Source: Lycium barbarum (lineage: Eukaryota > Streptophyta > Magnoliopsida > Solanales > Solanaceae). From it: a DNA stretch of 64,000 nucleotides. The notes under the pieces were generated by a model. It was given only the letters and a program-made list of their open reading frames with translations, had not been told where the DNA came from and did no database searches. Position numbers and translations under genes: made by a program. The stretch lies in NCBI RefSeq assembly GCF_019175385.1, contig NC_083339.1, positions 115,429,601 through 115,493,600 of the forward strand. Direction: 5' to 3'. Positions 37,565 through 48,619 of the stretch are shown here, piece after piece. Position 1 is the first letter of the stretch. The number at the start of each line of letters is the position of its first letter.

Positions 37565-38993
37565 TTTTTAGTTTAAAATATAATGCATAAACATTATATG
37601 AACAAAATGTCAATGTACCTATCACAACATTTGGTGAGGACTCCAATCCTGACGACCTGCCAAGGCGTAGATGCAGTTCTGAGCACTGCCTGTACTAGAG
37701 CTCCACCTCTTCCTCTGCCTCTACTTGCTAAAGACTGAGACCCACGCCCAGAAGGACGATTGATGCTGATGACCCTGCAACAGAACTTGTTGACTGCGCC
37801 ATACTACCAGCTCTCCCATGTGGGCAGTCCCTCATAAAATGATTTGGGCTGCCACAAGTATAACAAGCTAATGAACCATCCTGACATCGCCTGAAGTGCG
37901 CTCTACCACAATTACCACACTGCTGTGGTAATGGTCTAGTCTGCCCTGGACCCCTCTGCTGTAGTGACCCTGATGCTCGAGAGCTCTCACCTGGTCCATA
38001 TCGAAAGTAATACCCCGATCTGTATCCCCGAGACTGAGGTGGTGGTGGCCTAAATGGCCTGCCCTGATACTGGGGTCTGAAACTCCCCCGACTATCATCT
38101 TGCTGACCAGTGGGCCTAGCCTTCTTATGATGTTCCCTCTCTATCCTCTCGATCACCCGCTGCTGACATCTACGATCCTTACAGTTCTATATGAATGACT
38201 GAATACGAGCAATGTCCATACTATCATTTACCGCCGCACTAGTACGATCCTCAACATAATCGGGGTGCGACCCTATAATAAACCTGTGAATCCTAGCCCT
38301 CAATGAATCAAATAAGGATGGAGCGTATCTGGACAAGGAATCAAATCGGGGGCAATAATCACGAATAGTGGAACTACCCTGCTGAACAGTCAAGAACTGA
38401 TCAACCCTAGCCTCTTGTATCTCCAACGACAAATATTGGTCAATGAAGGCCTCTGAAAACTTCGACCAACGCGCTGGAGGTGCGTCAAGAACTCTAGCAT
38501 GCTCCTACCCCTCATACCATGAGACAGCAATATCACGAAGCCTGAAAGCCGCTAACTCTTTGGCTTCGATCTCAGTAGCATGCATCACCCTAGAAATATA
38601 GTGAAGTTGATCAATGAAGTTTTGTGGGTCATCGTCCCGCTTAACCCCTCTGTGCTTTGGGGGATCAAGTGCTAGGAACTCACGAACTCTCAAACTATCG
38701 GGTCCCTCAGTGGGTCCTACACCAATAGGTGCTCTCAGCTGCCTCTGAATAGCTACAAAATGCGTCAATAACTACACCACACTTCTAAGATCCTAATTTA
38801 TCGGTGCGGAAGGGGGTACTGGAGGTGTTGCCTCCCTCGAAAGCTCCTCAGGTGGTGGAGTCATCGATGATGGTTTGGATGGGGTCTTAACCTGGCCCTC
38901 AGATTGGGCCCCAACTGCTGGTAGTGCTATACTAGTCCCCTCACCAGCTGCCGTATCATCTTTTCTGTCAGGAATCTCTGTACGCAAACACAA
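37565..38993 (-). pseudogene. Tekay-4 gag (minus strand), truncated before protease
   Basis: Read on the minus strand: MCLRTEIPDRK..., a Pro-rich segment, then a Gag domain (FLALDPPKHRGVKRDDDPQNFID, AAFRLRDIAVSWYEG, RFDSLSRYAPSLF...). An Arg/Gln/Gly-rich region and two zinc-finger motifs follow: CGNCGRAHFRRC and a canonical CX2CX4HX4C knuckle CYTCGSPNHFMRDC (about 37805-37865). Stops separate three open segments (near 38770, 38515 and 38186). The frame reaches the start of the protease region (VVIGTLTFCSYNVYAL) and then stops matching near 37565, so pol is lost. The PBS and LTR lie immediately upstream at 39170-39896, consistent with orientation. Confidence 0.85.
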
Positions 38994-39169
38994 TAGGTAG
39001 GTTTAACTCAAATCTCTAATGACTCACCTCTACAGTATGATTTAGATCTGAAATAAGGGAATCTAACTCCTAAATGCCTTGTAGCTTCCTGTTTATATCA
39101 TGTGGTGCACAACACATCTATAAAACAGACTCTACTACACACAGCTTGTAGACTCTCTAGGAAAGACCG

Positions 39170-39181
39170 GCTCTGATACCA
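39170..39181 (-). promoter_or_regulatory. tRNA-iMet primer binding site of Tekay-4
   Basis: GCTCTGATACCA on the plus strand is the reverse complement of TGGTATCAGAGC. It lies 4 bp from the LTR end TGTCA. Confidence 0.88.
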
Positions 39182-39185
39182 AGTT

Positions 39186-39397
39186 TGTCACACCCCAAAT
39201 ATGAAAAGGCATGGCCGGCACCCGATGCCACACTCAGCCCGAGCAAACCATTCAGAACCTGTAACCTTAGAGGGTTAACCCTCAACTTAGGCCGACAGGG
39301 CTACCTGTAAACAGACAATATCAACTAGCCAACAAGGCCACAATCTGAATATATATAAAGACTGAGTATCTCATCTGAACTGGGTACACACACCCCA

Positions 39398-39486
<89 letters not shown>

Positions 39487-39896
39487 TGGCCAGTATGGCT
39501 ACCACACTAACATACTATACACAGGACTTATCTATAAGCTTCTACGGAAAGCATAACTGTATCATGGTCGGGACATGACCCCGGCCTACCCATCAAGTCT
39601 ATAAACACAAAAGAAAGACTCCAAAAGACCTGGAAACTCCGGACAAGGGAGCTCACCAATCAGCTGATATCAGGTCCTGTCTACTGGGAGGTCTGTAGAT
39701 CTATCTATCTGTAACTGCAGGCATGAAAGTAACGCCCCCAGTAAAAGGGATGCCAGTACGAAACAATATACAGAGTATTTAAGGCAATAGCATAGCTGAA
39801 ACTGAACGAAAAACATAGTAATCTGGAGGCCAAGGAATGCCCTGAATATCTCACCTGATCTGTCTCATATGAAATGCAATATAATAGTGTCATATA
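39186..39896 (-). mobile_element. Tekay-4 5' LTR, truncated
   Basis: Plus-strand TGTCACACCCC at 39186 is the 3' end of a minus-strand LTR. It matches 44622-45340 (CGGCCGACAGGG, CACACTAACATACTATACACAGGACT, GGAGGCCAAGGAATG). It is interrupted by an (AT)n tract (39401-39484) and loses similarity near 39896, where a fragment of a different LTR begins. Confidence 0.78.
39401..39484 (+). repeat. (AT)n microsatellite
   Basis: About 42 AT dinucleotides. The related LTR at 44622 has an (AC)n(AT)n tract at the same place. Confidence 0.95.
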
Positions 39897-40060
39897 TGTG
39901 ACGACCCAAACCGATGGGCCATGACCATTGCCCAAGCTGGACACTCGTATACGAACCTGTTAGATATAATCAGACTGAAACTAAGGACAATTTGGAAATT
40001 TGTAAAAGGACAATATGGAAATTTGTAAAAGCATACTGTAGACTCATAGTGTCATACTAT
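39897..40060 (-). mobile_element. Small fragment of another gypsy LTR end
   Basis: TGTGACGACCC...GGGCCATGACC...GGACACTCGTA resembles the inverted end of the Tekay-2 LTR (GTCATGGCC...GTCGTGACA). About 160 bp only, with no partner found nearby. Confidence 0.45.
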
Positions 40061-40074
40061 ATTGGTAAAGCCAT

Positions 40075-42789
40075 GCTCTGCTTGCTCAAGAGTGATCCTC
40101 CGAGATTTCCATTTCTCGTACTTAGCAACAATAGTAGCCTGAGCCTCGGCGGCTTCCACACTCTTCCAAGCTTCGTCCAAATCAGCCTTGGCCTAGGCTA
40201 ACTTCGCCGCTAGAGCATCCCGAGCCTCTCCAAGAACATTCTGCATTTGGATGGCCGATTGAAGCTCGGCCTGGAGAGTGTCATTTGCATCGGCCGTTTC
40301 CTTAAGCTCATTCTTCAGATCATCGCACATCCGGGCCCTGCTCTCCGCTTTCTCTTCGAACACCCTTGCACGCTCTTGATACCGGGAACTCTCAGATTCA
40401 AGCAGCTGATTCCTCTCGGCCAAGCTCGCAGCATCCGACTTCACCGAATCCAGCTCCTTCTAGAGTTGGGAGAAGGTGGTTTCAAGCACGCCAAGCCTCG
40501 AGGAAATTTGAGCATTATCCCGGCTAAGGCCGATCTTCTCAGCTTCGAGGCTCCGATTGTATTCGGCCATCGCGGCCAGTTTACTCCCCAGCTGACGATT
40601 CTCGGCCTTCGCTGCGTCAAGCTCAGGCCGAAGATTGGAAAGAGCGACTGCTCGGTTCAACTCCTCCTCCTTCTCCCGAAGAAGGTGCAGATATTTCTCC
40701 GTTTCCCGGCCCTGGGCATCCAGTTGGCCCTTAAGATCCTCCGTCTCTTGTTGGGCGCGGACGAAGGCTTCGTTGACGAGCACCACACTCTGCAAAAGAA
40801 AGCAAGTTAAAAACTTGAAACAAGGTTAAAATTCTCAGTAAAGATGTGCAGAGACGGTTAAAAATCTTACTCGGTTACCCGTATGCATACCCTCGTTAAT
40901 GAGGCATTGCCAGAAGACCCCGGTCATCTTCCGCTTGTTCGAATCCGAAACAAGAGGCCTCAGATAGCTCGTCACGCCCACCGGGCGAGAAAGGAAACTG
41001 CAATCCTCGGGGACGGTGACCACGACCGATTTTGTTCTCCTCGGCTCCACGCTTGGGGCCGGAAAAATACGCACCAAGCTGTCCCTGGCCCCAGATTCGG
41101 AGGACCGGCTGCTCGACCTCGTGGCCCGAGGGATAGGGAGATGCCCGAATCCCGCAGCTTTGCCGGTAGTGGGAGGGGTGCCCGAAAACATATCGTCAAA
41201 CTCATCAGGCCTCGGAGCCGGAATAGAGGAACTTAGAGCAGCCTCAGTATCTTCAGCAAAGCTCGGGGGCTCCGTAGCTGCAGCAGGCTCGTGCTCGGGC
41301 GTATGATCAATGTCAATGGGGACTTCAATCTCCGGGACCTTCTCAGTCCTTTGACCGACTTTAGCAGCGGCCGCCTCCCCGGGCCTTCTTGTCCTTTGCA
41401 GGGGAGCTTTCTAGGAAGAAGTTTCACCTGAAATGTCGACGAAGTCAATCGACCTTAGAGGAACCGGGGAAAGAATTTCTTCCGCACCTGTGTGAGAAAT
41501 CGGAACCAAAAGTCCTTCACCAGCGGAAGGAAGGGGTGGAACGGCGACAGCCTCCTCCGGGATAGGAGCCACGGGAGAATCGGCATCGACTCTCCGAACA
41601 ATAATGTCGGCCTCTGTTTCATCCCGTGAGGTCCGAGTGACGCTCCTCGCCCTCTTCTTCGACTGTTGCCCTTTTATCCGAGGGCCTTTTCCTTTTGGCG
41701 GCAGCAGCAGCAGCAAGGGTGCGAGATGCACCCGCCGAGTCAAACTCGGGTGCCGATGTTGTGGGTTCGGCTGCCGACGCCGGTCTGGGATCCACCGAGC
41801 CCTTAGGCAAACCTGAAAATCAAAGACGCAATTAGTGCGAGTAGCGGAAGATGTAATAAACACGGATAAAAGCAAAGTATTACCATGGTTCTGGGCAACC
41901 CATCGGCCACGAGATAGGTTGCCCCACGTCCGATTATCGTGGGGGTGCTGGCTAAGGAGCGCAGTAACCCATTCGTTCAGGTTACGGACGACCGAGGTAA
42001 TGTATCCGTTGGCTGATAAAAATAAGAAAAGCAGTAAGAAAGTAGAGCCGAAATTTGACGAAACATACAGAATCAATCACTTAAAGGGTTCAGACTTACG
42101 CTGGTTGTTCCACTTCTCCGGGAAGGGCATATAACTGGCCGGAATGATGTCCTCGGTCCTCACCCGGACATATCGCTCCAACCAACCCCTGTCATTGTCC
42201 TCGTCCTTTTTTGAGAAAAATGGATTCCGGCTACACTTGGCAAGTTTTATTACGCCACCCCAGAACAACCTCGGGGAATATAGGCGTATCAAGTGAGCCA
42301 GCGTGAGCTCCTTCCCGGCGTTATTGTCCAAAAGCCGGAGGCATGCCACGACCCTCCAAACAATCGGACCAATCTGGGCCAAGGTTACGTCATAAGTCCG
42401 ACACATATCTAGGATGGCCGGGTCGATCGGAGGGTCGAGCTTGAGGGTGAAGGGGTAAGTGTAGACATACAAACATCCCTCCTGATGGTCGGTGACTGAC
42501 TCATCGGGCCCAGGGGCGAAAACTCGGACCGGGCGATTGTCCCATCCGCAGTCAGAACGGACAAGGTCAAGTCTATCCTCGGTAATGGAGGAGGGGTATC
42601 GTCTCACATCATACCCTCTGTCGGATACGGAGGAAGGTTTTCGACCTCTAAGTCTTTGTTGAAATTGGTTTTGGCCGGTATAATGTCCGAGGCTGTAGGC
42701 TCGAAGGAGCACTTTGCTTTGGCCGAAGATGCAGGCTCGGTTCCTTGGGATGAAACCGAGGGAATATCATGGGAAGTGGTTTCGGACAT
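40075..42789 (-). pseudogene. Multi-exon putative gypsy-type transposon ORF with coiled-coil C-terminus
   Basis: Minus strand from ATG 42789 (MSETTSHDIPSVSSQ). Exon 1 (42789-42100) holds LEVENLPPYPTEG, TEDRLDLVRSDCGW, YVYTYPFTLKLDPPIDPAIL and LIRLYSPRLFWGGVIKLAK, the block I recall as the 'putative gypsy type transposon' domain. Its donor is C|GTAAGT. Exon 2 (42012-41884) has VRNLNEWVTALLSQHPHD. Exon 3 (41812 to about 40872) has LPKGSVDPRP, an alanine run and an Arg/Lys/Glu-rich disordered stretch. Exon 4 (40793 to about 40075) is a long heptad-rich coiled coil ending YEKWKSRRITLEQAEHGF. Frameshifts near 42610, in exon 2, and in exon 3 near 41690, plus stops near 40458 and 40192, disable it. 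Such proteins occur as extra ORFs of plant gypsy-type elements; their role is not established. Confidence 0.75.
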
Positions 42790-43085
42790 TTTGAAATATG
42801 AAAAGAAGAAGTTGAGTGGATTCGGAAAAGAAGGTGAAAGAGTAAAGGGAGCATCCAAAGAGTTCAAGAGTGGCAAAAGCAAAAGAAGGAAGCAGCACTC
42901 AAACAAGAAGCAGCAGCACACGAGAATGACTGGTGAAGGAATTGGTAAGGATCGTTCCTTTTTTGCGTAAATATAAGCAGCAAATCAACAAGCAATATGA
43001 GTTGTAAGATGAGAAGTGAAAAGCTTCAGAAGAGAGAAAATAAATATAAGAGTTCGAAAATGTTTGGATGAAGAGGTGAAAGAGC

Positions 43086-43095
43086 CTTATATAGG
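43086..43095 (-). promoter_or_regulatory. TATA box upstream of the multi-exon ORF
   Basis: CCTATATAAG on the minus strand, about 300 bp before ATG 42789. G-box-like CACGTG cores occur upstream at about 43142 and 43204. Promoter role inferred. Confidence 0.5.
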
Positions 43096-43279
43096 CATGG
43101 GACTGTGACGGTTACAGTTCCCCAGCCAACCGGGGAGCGCCACGTGTCCCCATAACTAATGAGGAGTGACTTGAAAAGACGTGCGTGCGGCGGTTGTCAG
43201 AGCTGTCCATCTAGGGGAAGACACGTGGACGATAAAGGGGGAACGTGATGCAACCGTTCCCGCCAAAAAGAAGAAATGA

Positions 43280-44044
43280 CTACAGTCGAATGGAATCACC
43301 GGTTTCTTGATTCATCCACTTCCCGCTACTCCGATAAAACTTCGATCCGGAAAGTGTGGGGACTATCTGTATACGGTAAAAACCGGATAAGCGTTAAACC
43401 GGTGAGACGAGGAACCGAGGGGAGAGAGGCACAGGAATGTGCACGAAGATTTTCGTTTTGAACCGGAGGAACGCCTAGACCGAAACCAAGGTAGGGCACC
43501 ATTTGGTCCGGTCTTCTCCATGGCTAGGTTGGACGTGGCCGTTAGTCCGGATGATTGAGGTCGTTGGTCCGGGAGATCCGTTGCGCGTCTGCCACGCATC
43601 GATAATGTCCTACTATGCTCAACTGCTAACCGTACGTGTGTCAAATCGTACGGCCAACCTAACCCAACCTAATCCAACTCAAAACTTTTAATCCAACTTA
43701 GAACTTTTTCTTTATTCTATTATTTTTTATGTTGTATGAAGCCCATGGGGCAACACTATAAATAAGGGGCATTGTCCTCCTTTTAGGGGGTTGGCTCCTT
43801 CTTATCAAGCATTCTTGAAAAAGTAAAATATATACAAAATCTCTCACATACATCAGATTCGTCCCATATTTGTCGTGTTCATTCCGTATATTTCTTAAAT
43901 CAAACGACGCTTATCTGCTAGTTGATACACGAGTCTAGAACAAATCATTGGTCATCAATTGCTCCTCGTAGCATAGTCATATATTTCTTTTCTCCATCAC
44001 ATAAACTCAAGATAAAGTCACATATCCTATATCTCACCAACAAA
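43280..44044. other. No gene recognised
   Basis: No supported coding frame. A TATA-like TATAAATA at 43757-43764 and a following leader-like stretch suggest an LTR fragment, but I find no termini or primer site. Confidence 0.4.
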
Positions 44045-44619
44045 ATTAATTGATTATCCAAATTCGGGGTAAACATGCATAGGGCTACTTTAATGGTAGT
44101 TGTATTACTAACAGGACTGAATGTGCTATGGTAGTCAAGTCCGGTTCTTTGATGAAAGCCTTTAGCTACTAAACGTGCTTTATAGCGGCTAATAGTTCCA
44201 TTGGTATTTCATTTTATCCTAAAAATCCACTTACAACCAATGACATTAAAATGAGGCTGAAAAGGGACTAGCTCCCATGTACCATTTTTAACAGTGGCAT
44301 TAAATTCTTCTGACATTGTTGTTGTCCATTCAAAATCTTTAATGGCTTGTGTTACGCATGATTTCTCAATGGACGAACTAATGGGACGTTTGGTTGATGT
44401 GAAGGCTCGTTTGGCTTTAAATGTTTTTGTGAGACCGTACGGTATAAGATGGTTACGCGCGGGACCTTGTTGTATTTGAATGTTCGTTTGGCAAGGTGGA
44501 GGAGACAATGAAGCATCTGAAGTACCTTGAGGAGATTTTCTATGCAGAGGAACAGAAGTGACAGTGTCCATATTTGGAGAAGGGGAAGGTATAGGCAAAA
44601 GTGAAGGCTTTCTCACAAG
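44045..44619 (-). pseudogene. Ty1/copia reverse transcriptase fragment
   Basis: Minus-strand frame: a linker region, then QAIKDFEWTTTMSEEFNATV, NGTWELVPFQPHFNVIGCKW, IFRIK and, after an in-frame [36 protein letters not shown]. This is the N-terminal part of a copia RT. The active-site YVDD segment is missing because the match ends near 44045. The upstream side is cut at about 44620 by the start of the neighbouring LTR. Dead fragment. Confidence 0.85.
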
Positions 44620-44808
44620 TTATCACGCCCCAAATCTGGAGAAGCATGGCCGACACTCGGTGCAACACTTGGCCCGAGTAAACCACTCTGAACGTGTAAC
44701 TTTGGAACCCTCAACATCGGCCGACAGGGCCTACCTGCAAACAAACAATTCTAACTAGCCAGCAAGGCCATAATCTGAATATATATAAAGACTCGGTACA
44801 CACCCCAA

Positions 44809-44810
<2 letters not shown>

Positions 44811-44885
<75 letters not shown>
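44811..44885 (+). repeat. (AC)n(AT)n compound microsatellite
   Basis: Read directly. Confidence 0.95.
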
Positions 44886-44886
<1 letters not shown>

Positions 44887-45354
44887 CTGAGCAAGCTAAC
44901 GAGGCTGCTGTGAACGTACGCAACCAACAGCACCAAAATAGACATATGCTAGCCAGTAAGGCTACCACACTAACATACTATACACAGGACTCGACTACAA
45001 GCTTCTAAGGAAAGCATAACTGTATCATGGTTGGGACTGGGCCCCGGCCTACCCATCAAGTCTATAAACACAAAAGAAAGACTCTAAAAGACCTGGCAAC
45101 TCCGGACAAGAGAGCTCACCAATCAGCTGATGTCAGGTCCTGCCGGTCTGTCTATCTATACCTGCATGCATGAAAGCAGCGCCCCCGACAAAAGGGATGT
45201 CAGTACAAAATAATGTACCGAGTATGTAAGGTAATAGAATAACTGAAACTGAAACTGAACTGAAAACATAGTAATCTGGAGGCCAAGGAATGGCTTGAAT
45301 ATCTCACTTGATCTCTCTCATATGAAATGCGATATAATAGTATCATATATCTCA

Positions 45355-45510
45355 CTGACTAAGTGGCTAGGCAACTGTAAAATATATGGATATTTCACTG
45401 ACCATAAGGCCAGGCAATGTGTCTCACTGACCCGTCGGCCAGGCCATCTGTCTCACTGACCCGTAGGCCAGGCATATCTATCTCACTGACCAAGTGGCCA
45501 GGCTAAGAAA
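45355..45510 (+). repeat. Minisatellite TCTCACTGACC...GGCCAGGC, about 5 copies
   Basis: Five units contain (T/C)TCACTGAC(C/T) followed 6-8 bp later by GG(C/T)(C/T)AGGC, with spacers of variable length. It lies inside the LTR. Confidence 0.8.
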
Positions 45511-46050
45511 AATATATGTGTATATATCATGCGGTATATCATATGTAAACTGAAGTATATGGAGGTGTCAACATGTCTCTTTCTGACACTTCTATGAACA
45601 ATGAACTAAGGAGCGGATAGAAATCCCTCGGCAGGTACAACATCACATCTAGAATCGTTACACATCTATGATAGCTCTAAACAATAGTTATCTTTCTTTA
45701 AGATCGGTAAATGCTTGTTATCTACGGATCATGCCAAGAAAAGAAAGGATAACCATTACATACCTTAGCACCAAGCTCTTACTATTTTCGGGGATAATCC
45801 CCTCTACGTATCAATCTACAATGAACAATAACAACTCTAGCGTCACGCTACGAATGATACAACACTCATATATCAAGTGACAGTTCATTCTACCATAAAT
45901 CGGGTAGATTCTCCCATGTTTCTTTCACCTTTCTTAGGTCACAACATCAACAATAACATGCCATCATTAATCCATATATCCAGCGCCTCAATAACACAAG
46001 AACAATGCGACCAAACAATATAACAACATCTTACCTTGAATCCGAGCTTA

Positions 46051-46686
46051 ATGGCTTGATTTCAGACCGTCGATTCTTAATTTTCGTGGTTTATTTGGGA
46101 GTTAAAAGAATAACTGACCTTTGGGACTAGAGGCACTCTTATGTGCTGAGTAGGTAAAATAATTTTCAGATCCGTAACTTAAATTTTTCAATACATACAT
46201 ATAGAATTGGATTATTGAGTCGGTTAAATTTCCAAGGATCGAAGTTTGGCCAATTCACTAACCGTCCACTTTCTTCACTGTAAAGAATGATTAGTGCTTA
46301 GTGTTATATAGCAAATGGAAATTCTGATACGTAAGAAACTAATAGATTGGTATAGGATTATTAAAACAAATTATTCCATGTAGTAGTCCCATTTAGTGAA
46401 AAGTTTGTCCCCTTTCTTTACATAAAGAATATCCTTAGGGACAAATCATTTAATTAAAACTAAATTTTAGACTGAGGACATAAAGAATAGATAGTGCATT
46501 TCAACACTGAGGACATTTTAGACTTTTCCACAATATTATCTAAGCTACGTCTCATTCAATGCTGCATCCCAACAGCCACCCCATCCATTGACCTTTGTTT
46601 ATTTAGCCTTAATTTTTTGTAGCCTACAATTATATGCTGTCTTACTTTTTGAAAAGTGAATCTTGATTTAATGTGTTTATTTGCAG
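46051..46686. other. No gene recognised
   Basis: AT-rich. The stretch from about 46560 to an acceptor-like TTTGCAG at 46680-46686 could be intron. Confidence 0.35.
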
Positions 46687-46820
46687 CTAGCAAAATGAAT
46701 TCTGTAGTACTCTTCAATGCGGAGAAACCAGAACTCGCTCCAACAACCGCGTTAGTAGAGCATGTAAAAAAGCTGCCACCGTTGGAAATGACAGTCCCAC
46801 CACTAAAACTCACTCTGTAG
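46687..46820 (+). pseudogene. Possible terminal exon of an unrecognised gene
   Basis: After TTTATTTGCAG, an open segment CTAGCAAA-ATG reads MNSVVLFNAEKPELAPTTAL, then VEHVKKLPPLEMTVPP and LKLTL, and ends TAG at 46818-46820. The residue composition is protein-like. It is followed by a 3'-UTR-like stretch with TTTTATTGTATTATG and TGTAATGTTGTAAC. Upstream exons are not visible because transposon sequence ends near 46050. I cannot name the family. The opposite-strand frame here (46556-46870) is less convincing. Confidence 0.3.
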
Positions 46821-47127
46821 CATTGGTTAGAAAGTCTTTTAATTGTAGAGGAAGACTTAAGCATTCGCAATACGCTACATTCTTGCTATGAAGAACAACA
46901 GATACAATATAAGCTATACGACAGTTTGGAAATGGTTGACCTGTTTTATTGTATTATGATGGTATTAAGTACATTTTCTTCTGCTGCATTTTGTACTGTC
47001 TAGGCCAACGAAGAGTATCTGTGTAATGTTGTAACACTGTGTTGGGCCGTGCATACAACATCTAGTCTAGTCTTTGGAGAAGCACGAGTTACCATTGCAC
47101 CAGAAGGCAAAGACCAATAAAGGAAAA

Positions 47128-47560
47128 ACATTAAAATATAGTTTAATGCATTCTCAAGTCCATCAACATAAAACACAAGTATCTAATAAAGAAAAAACAT
47201 TAAAATATAGTTTAATGCATTCTCAAGTCCATCAAATTCTACCACGTGCATACGGCCGAAGTACAAAACACATAAATTACAAGCTGCACAGCCACACTGG
47301 CCTGCAAAAGCCCACAACAAAACACAAGTCAGAAAAAACAATATTCAAATAAAATTTCATACAGCAAAAAAAAAAAAAGGGGGGGGGGGGATAAAAGCAT
47401 TCTCATCAAATTCTACCACGTGCATACGGCTGAAGTACAAAACACATAAATTACAAGCTGCACAGCACACTGGCCTGCAAAAGCCCACAACCAAACACAA
47501 GTCAGCAAAAAAAATATTCAAAGAAAATTTCATACAGCAAAAAAAAAAAAAAAAAAAAAA
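47128..47560. repeat. Direct duplications (69 bp and 174 bp periods)
   Basis: ACATTAAAATATAGTTTAAT occurs at 47128 and 47197. A larger block beginning ACCACGTGCATACGG occurs at 47241 and 47415. Each copy ends in an A-rich run, and the first is followed by a run of 12 G. On the minus strand each large copy contains GGGCTTTTGCAG before a short open segment ending TAA, which could be a duplicated terminal exon with 3' UTR. That reading is weak. Confidence 0.6.
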
Positions 47561-47944
47561 GAAGACAACATACCTGCAGTAGGCACAACAAATGGTATTA
47601 GTATCAGTAGTTAGTAAATAACTTAGCTAAGAGAAGGTAGAATAACAACAGGCCACATTGAAATATCTCCTTACAGGAATATAATCGAGGCTTTCACGAA
47701 CCTAGAAAAAGAAACAGATTTTACATTTTTCTTGGGGGGGTGAGTTGGGGGGAGGCAATTTTAGCAACTTGGGAGAAGTTCACTGTGAATTGTTTTTCTT
47801 TGATCCAAGTTTAAAAATACATTGCAAATTAAAAAACACGTGTCAACTCCCGCAAGTAGACGAATTCCCCAAACCCGGGCACAAAATAAGGCATCTTGAC
47901 TGCGGCAGGCACACAGAGAATCTTTTTTCAAATGAATGAACGGG
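47561..47944. other. Downstream flank of the PGK gene left of MULE-1; splice-like motifs only
   Basis: Without MULE-1 this would join the DNA just beyond the PGK stop. On the minus strand there are donor/acceptor-like pairs (TGCAG|GTATG near 47572; TTTCTAG|GTTCGTG with CCT|GTAAGG near 47675-47704), but the exons would be tiny and I cannot identify a protein. Confidence 0.25.
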
Positions 47945-47953
47945 GAGAAACAC
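47945..47953 (+). repeat. 9-bp target-site duplication GAGAAACAC of MULE-1 (left)
   Basis: Exact copy at 53957-53965. Confidence 0.95.
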
Positions 47954-48583
47954 GAGTCCGGAACCATAATAGCCCTATAAAAATCATTTTGAACCAAAAT
48001 ACTACAACAAAAAAAAATTTACAAAACTACCTATAGCGCAGTATTTTACTGCGCTATAGCACTAACGGAGACGGAGCCATTAAGTGCTATAGCGCAGTAA
48101 ATTACTGCGCTATAGTGTGCAAACAGACATGCTATAGCGCAGTAAATTACTGCGCTATAGTGCCTTTGTTTTTTTTTCCCAACCCTTTTAGTTAACCCTT
48201 CTTCCATTACACTTTTTAACGTATTTTGACCATAGATTAATCATGTTTCGCGACCCCGAAACATCAATATTTTATATAGAACTCTACTTATTTTTGTGCG
48301 ATTAATAAGGTAGGATCAATACATCAAGGATACGCAAAAGTTCGAATGGCCATTTTAGTGGCTGAAAAGTGCTCGAATGCCATTTTCGTTTGAAGGTTCG
48401 GTGACATTATCTTGAAGTTCTGTGCGAATACTTAAACTTGTTCATCAATAATTAATCAAAAGTTTCTCAAAATGACAGCATTCATACAAAAAAAAAAAAC
48501 TTAATTAAATTGCACCATTCATTCATAACCTTGAGTAAATGAAAATACTTAACATACTAATATTCTTCAAAATAACAGCATAA
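47954..48583 (+). repeat. MULE-1 left TIR
   Basis: About 630 bp, inverted relative to 53333-53956. Includes three hairpins and a conserved AT-rich subterminal block (around 48240-48345) that is also present in MULE-2. Confidence 0.9.
48031..48160 (+). promoter_or_regulatory. Three 13-3-13 hairpins in the left TIR of MULE-1
   Basis: CTATAGCGCAGTA / TACTGCGCTATAG arms with 3-nt loops at 48031-48059, 48087-48115 and 48132-48160. The first two are joined by a 27-nt linker with the core ACGGAGCC, itself an imperfect dyad. Function unknown; transposase binding or RNA structure are possibilities. Confidence 0.85.
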
Positions 48584-48619
48584 TCATAAATTAAACTTAA
48601 AACTAAAATCACAACATTC

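Larger units (their letters stand above)
44622..46050 (-). mobile_element. Second Tekay-4-family LTR (minus orientation), partial
   Basis: Begins TATCACGCCCC (degenerate TGTCACACCCC) and follows 39186-39896 closely, then extends further. It includes an (AC)n(AT)n tract (44811-44885) and a minisatellite (45355-45510). The other terminus is not recognisable, so the right boundary is approximate. It cuts the copia fragment. Confidence 0.65.

Noticed and set aside
40247..40829. Plus-strand open frames of 187 and 64 codons
   Set aside because: Antisense shadow of the coiled-coil exon of the minus-strand transposon ORF.
46556..46870. Minus-strand frame of 104 codons as a gene
   Set aside because: No recognisable domain; the plus-strand exon reading with an acceptor and a stop is more plausible.
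48031..48160. Rho-independent terminator or riboswitch
   Set aside because: Eukaryotic transposon TIR; the hairpins are mirrored at both ends and tied to element structure.
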